Shown: piece after piece, positions 61,495-64,000 of the stretch
Layout of the letters: the number at the start of each line of letters is the position of its first letter
Numbering within the stretch: the first letter of the stretch is position 1
Notes under the pieces: model-generated
The model's input: only the letters and a program-made list of their open reading frames with translations
Database searches by the model: none
Told to the model about the DNA's origin: nothing
NCBI RefSeq assembly: GCF_049800675.1
Contig: NZ_JBLOOT010000002.1
Span: forward strand, 571,318-635,317
Direction: 5' to 3'
DNA: 64,000 nucleotides
Origin: Cauispirillum nitrogeniifigens
GTDB taxonomy: Bacteria > Pseudomonadota > Alphaproteobacteria > Rhodospirillales > Rhodospirillaceae
Translations under genes and position numbers: made by a program

Positions 61495-63638
61495 CCGAAC
61501 TGCTGACCAACCAGTTGGTCGAGGTCAAGTCTGAAGGCGTCATCTTCCGCGTCCTGTGGGTCGATCCGCTGGGGCGCGGCTATTACGTCATCGACGTGCG
61601 CTCCATGGCGGCCTTCCCCGAGTTTCGTGCGGCGCTGGAACTCCAGGAACAGATGGACCGCGGCGAGGCAGCCCTGTTCCTCGACGACCAGTGGTTGGCG
61701 CCGCTCGTCGATGCGGGATTGCCCGACAGCCACAAGGAAAAGCGGGATCGGGCCTGGGACCTGATCCAGCCACTGGCCCTGAATGCTCCAGATATTTTCA
61801 AGCCGAGGGTGCGCGGAGAAGCTGTCGCCGCTTTGGTCGGCGCCGGCAAGGCAACCAAGCAGACCTTGTACCGGCTGTTGCGGCGCTACTGGCAGCGGGG
61901 AATGGTGCCCAATGCCTTGTTGCCCGATTACACCCGAAGCGGTGCCCGTGGCCGCGAGAAAAGAATTTCCCCGAACCGGCGGCGGAGCGGTGCCGAAGGC
62001 AATACCTACAGCGCCATCATCGACGCCGATACCCGGCAAATCTTCCTGTCCTCCATCGTAGCCTTCAAACGCAATAAGCAGCTTGATCTGCGGGAGTGCC
62101 ATGAGAAGATCGTCAAGGATCACTATTCAGAGCGGGTTGTAAACGAGCGTACTGGCCGAACCGAATACGTGGCTCGCCCCCCTTATCCGACCCTGCGGCA
62201 GTTCCGCTACTGGTACGAAAAACACAACGACATCTTCCACAACGAACGTATCCGCCGGACACCCCGCGTCTACGACAAGGACATGCGGGCCATCCTCGGC
62301 TCGTCCACGGCGGAAACCGTCGGCCCTGGCTTCCGCTACCAGATCGATGCCACCATCGGCGACGTCTACCTGGTGTCCCGCTTCGATCCCAACAAGATCA
62401 TCGGCCGCCCGGTGGTCTACATCGTCATCGATGTGTTCAGCCGGATGATCGCCGGGCTCTACATCGGTCTGGAAGGGCCATCCTGGGTGGGCGCGATGAT
62501 GGCCCTGGCCAATGCCGCCGAGCCTAAAGTCGAGTATTGCCGCCGTTTCGGCATCGAGATCGATGAGGCCGATTGGCCGTGCGACGCCATGCCCGACAGA
62601 TTGCTCGGCGATCGTGGCGAAATGGCCGGGGCTATGGTGGAAACGTTGATCAAGACCTTGCGGGTCAACGTGGAAAACGCCGCGCCGTACCGGGCGGACT
62701 GGAAGGGGATCGTCGAGCAGCGCTTCAACATGATCCCTGCGAAGTTCAAAGCCTATGTCCCCGGCTATGTCGCTCCCGACTTCAACGAACGCGGCGCTCG
62801 GGACTACCGGCTGGACGGCAAGCTGGATTTGGATGATTTCACGGAAATCTTCATCCGCTGCGTCCTCTATTACAACAACCACCATGTCCTGAAGGATTAT
62901 AGGCGCGCCCCGGAAATGATCGCCGACGAGGCCCCGCCAGTGCCCATAGAGCTGTGGCACTGGGGCATCGTCAACCGCAGCGGCTTCCTCCGGTCCTTCC
63001 CATCCGAGACGGTCCGACTGGCGCTGATGCCCAGCGACGAAGCGACGGTGACGGCCAAGGGCATTCGGTTCTGGGGCTGCTTCTACAGCTGCGCCAAAGC
63101 GCTTGAGGAGCATTGGTTCGAGCGCGCTCGGCAGAAGGGCACGTGGAAGATACGGGTGTCCTACGATCCACGGTTGATGGACGACATCTACGTGCAGGAA
63201 GGGGGGGAGCGCGTTCGCTTCATTCCCTGCGCCCTGACGGATGCCAGCGCCGATTATCGCGGCAAGTCCCTGTGGGAAATCGACCAGTTGCGCAAGGAAG
63301 ACCGCCGCCAGGTGGCAGCCAGCCACCCCAATCAACTGAGCGGCCAGTTCAGCCTCAACGACGCAATTCGAGAGGTGATCGATAGGGCTGATAAGAAAAC
63401 CCAAGCGGCGCGGGCCTTGAACACTGAGAGCGACAGCCAGCGCACCAAGGGCGTCCGCAAGAATCGGGCGGCGGAAAAGGTGGCGAACCGACCGGAGGAA
63501 GCTTTCCGCTTCGCCAAGCCGGAACAGCCACCCGCCACAGTGCTGCCGTTCCCAGGCGGCCGGGCCGATGACACCAGCGAGCCCGACATCACCGAGATCC
63601 TCCGCAGCCTGGGGGAGGACGGCGATGACGACAAATGA
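61491..63638 (+). CDS. tnsB: TnsB-type DDE transposase
   Basis: A 715-residue retroviral-integrase-superfamily transposase that binds the repeats and joins the 3' ends to target DNA. The catalytic triad is Asp286 (RYQIDATIGD), Asp374 (LLGDRGEM) and Glu409 (KGIVEQRFN). The spacings of 88 and 35 residues are those known for Tn7 TnsB. The N-terminal part has helix-turn-helix-like DNA-binding regions, and the acidic C-terminus probably contacts TnsC. The start at 61491 follows GGGGAGG and overlaps the tnsA stop; the end overlaps tnsC by 14 bases. Confidence 0.93.
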   Translation: MTELLTNQLVEVKSEGVIFRVLWVDPLGRGYYVIDVRSMAAFPEFRAALELQEQMDRGEAALFLDDQWLAPLVDAGLPDSHKEKRDRAWDLIQPLALNAPDIFKPRVRGEAVAALVGAGKATKQTLYRLLRRYWQRGMVPNALLPDYTRSGARGREKRISPNRRRSGAEGNTYSAIIDADTRQIFLSSIVAFKRNKQLDLRECHEKIVKDHYSERVVNERTGRTEYVARPPYPTLRQFRYWYEKHNDIFHNERIRRTPRVYDKDMRAILGSSTAETVGPGFRYQIDATIGDVYLVSRFDPNKIIGRPVVYIVIDVFSRMIAGLYIGLEGPSWVGAMMALANAAEPKVEYCRRFGIEIDEADWPCDAMPDRLLGDRGEMAGAMVETLIKTLRVNVENAAPYRADWKGIVEQRFNMIPAKFKAYVPGYVAPDFNERGARDYRLDGKLDLDDFTEIFIRCVLYYNNHHVLKDYRRAPEMIADEAPPVPIELWHWGIVNRSGFLRSFPSETVRLALMPSDEATVTAKGIRFWGCFYSCAKALEEHWFERARQKGTWKIRVSYDPRLMDDIYVQEGGERVRFIPCALTDASADYRGKSLWEIDQLRKEDRRQVAASHPNQLSGQFSLNDAIREVIDRADKKTQAARALNTESDSQRTKGVRKNRAAEKVANRPEEAFRFAKPEQPPATVLPFPGGRADDTSEPDITEILRSLGEDGDDDK

Positions 63639-63876
63639 GCCCCAGGATTTCCAACTGCCCGAGTACAGCGGCAACCCCTTCATCGCCAACCTGCCGCCTA
63701 TTCTGTCCATGGCTGCGGCGGTGAAGGCGCTCAACGCGCCGCCGGCATTTCACGAACGGGAACGCTGCTTCCCTGACGAACTGCGGGTCCATTGCATTCA
63801 GCGCCTGAACAATTACTTCCTACCGCTGGAGCAGCATTTGAAGCTGGAAACGGCGCTGTCGGTTCTGATCCGGTGA
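63625..63876 (+). pseudogene. tnsC: tnsC N-terminal fragment, truncated
   Basis: Only 83 residues are coded. They match the N-terminus of TnsC/TniB-type AAA+ regulators of Tn7-like elements (EYSGNPFIANLPPIL, FHERERCF, LRVHCIQRLNNYFLPLEQHLKLE). Intact TnsC proteins have several hundred residues with a Walker A motif, which is absent. The frame ends at TGA 63874-63876, and that TGA appears to be the first three bases of an insertion sequence. The start at 63625 follows GGAGG and overlaps the tnsB end. With tnsC broken, this copy should not transpose on its own. Confidence 0.75.
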
Positions 63877-64000
63877 CCTGCTCCCCAAAGCTCATCCGGC
63901 CGTAAGTAGAGCCTCCCGAGATTGATGCCCTGCGCGGGCGGTGAAGGCAATCGTCTCCGGGGCGCGCCCCGGAGACGATTGCGGCGAAAATTTTCCAGCG
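63874..64000. mobile_element. Probable left end of an insertion sequence inside tnsC (IS3-like termini)
   Basis: Coding similarity to tnsC stops abruptly at 63873. The following TGACCTGCTCCCCAAAG resembles the TGA...-type termini of IS3-family elements, and the sequence beyond contains no tnsC-like reading frame. No transposase is visible before the window ends, so family and length are tentative. It includes the palindrome at 63947-63982. Confidence 0.45.
63947..63982. repeat. Perfect 36-base palindrome
   Basis: Eighteen-base arms, GCAATCGTCTCCGGGGCG and its exact complement, meet with no loop. It is followed by GGCGAAAATTTTCC. It could be a terminator-like or REP-type element carried by the insertion, or a fold-back block against outside transcription. 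Confidence 0.7.

Larger units (their letters stand above)
60509..64000 (+). mobile_element. Tn7-like transposon, glmS-proximal end (continues past window)
   Basis: A transposon end begins with TGTCGG at about 60509, 17 bases after the glmS stop, which is the position used by Tn7. Three 20-base-spaced repeats follow, then tnsA, tnsB and a tnsC fragment read inward. This is the orientation of Tn7, whose right end and tnsA lie nearest glmS. These genes have lower GC than the flanking host genes, indicating transfer. The other end, TnsD/TniQ, cargo and target-site duplication are outside the window, so the exact end is tentative. Confidence 0.85.

Noticed and set aside
60509..64000. CRISPR-associated transposon
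   Set aside because: No Cas gene or array is visible and the element sits at the glmS site, which is the TnsD-type target. The unseen part could change this, but nothing here supports it.

Overview
The window comes from a high-GC Gram-negative genome. A glmU-glmS pair, a fused CysN/CysC, KpsMTE-type capsule genes and promoter-like sites of the type described for Caulobacter fit an alphaproteobacterium, possibly Rhodospirillales. That placement is inferred from gene content; there is no rRNA in the window to confirm it.

Layout. (1) 1-3000: start of an OadG-like membrane subunit, a biotin-dependent carboxyltransferase and a Bcr/CflA drug exporter. (2) 3091-22089: surface-polysaccharide genes: asparagine synthase, GmhA, a nucleotide-sugar dehydrogenase, a DegT aminotransferase, CysD and CysN/C (making PAPS), RfbA and RfbF nucleotidyltransferases, several glycosyltransferases, two sugar-type methyltransferases and three sulfotransferases. 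(3) 22226-25220: a four-gene unit with an alpha/beta-hydrolase-like protein, an acyl carrier protein, a KAS III-like enzyme and an unknown protein. (4) 25309-27258: an operon for an EF-hand protein, an ECF sigma factor, a probable anti-sigma protein and a periplasmic metal-sensor-like protein. (5) 27564-46128: two more sulfotransferases, an acyltransferase, a GT2 enzyme, GalE, a KpsE/KpsT/KpsM-type exporter, a WsaF-like glycosyltransferase, a sixth sulfotransferase with a repetitive coiled coil, a Wza/KpsD-like outer-membrane exporter, a lipoprotein, a KpsS-like protein, a GT4 enzyme and a beta-propeller protein. (6) 46339-60492: a 2458-residue polyketide/fatty-acid synthase, an alpha-oxoamine synthase, a WecA-like phosphosugar transferase, a cis-prenyltransferase, GlmU and GlmS. 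(7) 60509-64000: the glmS-proximal end of a Tn7-like transposon with tnsA, tnsB and a truncated tnsC, apparently cut by another insertion sequence.

How it fits together. The main theme is a sulfated, methylated and probably acylated capsule exported by an ABC-transporter pathway. CysD/CysNC would supply PAPS to six predicted sulfotransferases. GmhA, RfbA, RfbF, GalE, the dehydrogenase, the aminotransferase and GlmU/GlmS would supply sugars. The large synthase plus alpha-oxoamine synthase resembles the RkpA/RkpG pair of rhizobial K-antigen loci and WcbR/WcbT of Burkholderia capsule loci, where a lipid anchor or carrier role has been proposed. The most unusual points are a TPR domain fused to the capsule permease, a capsule-exporter ATPase without its Walker A lysine, a 21-residue repeat shared by two unrelated enzymes, and the interrupted Tn7-like element at the glmS attachment site.
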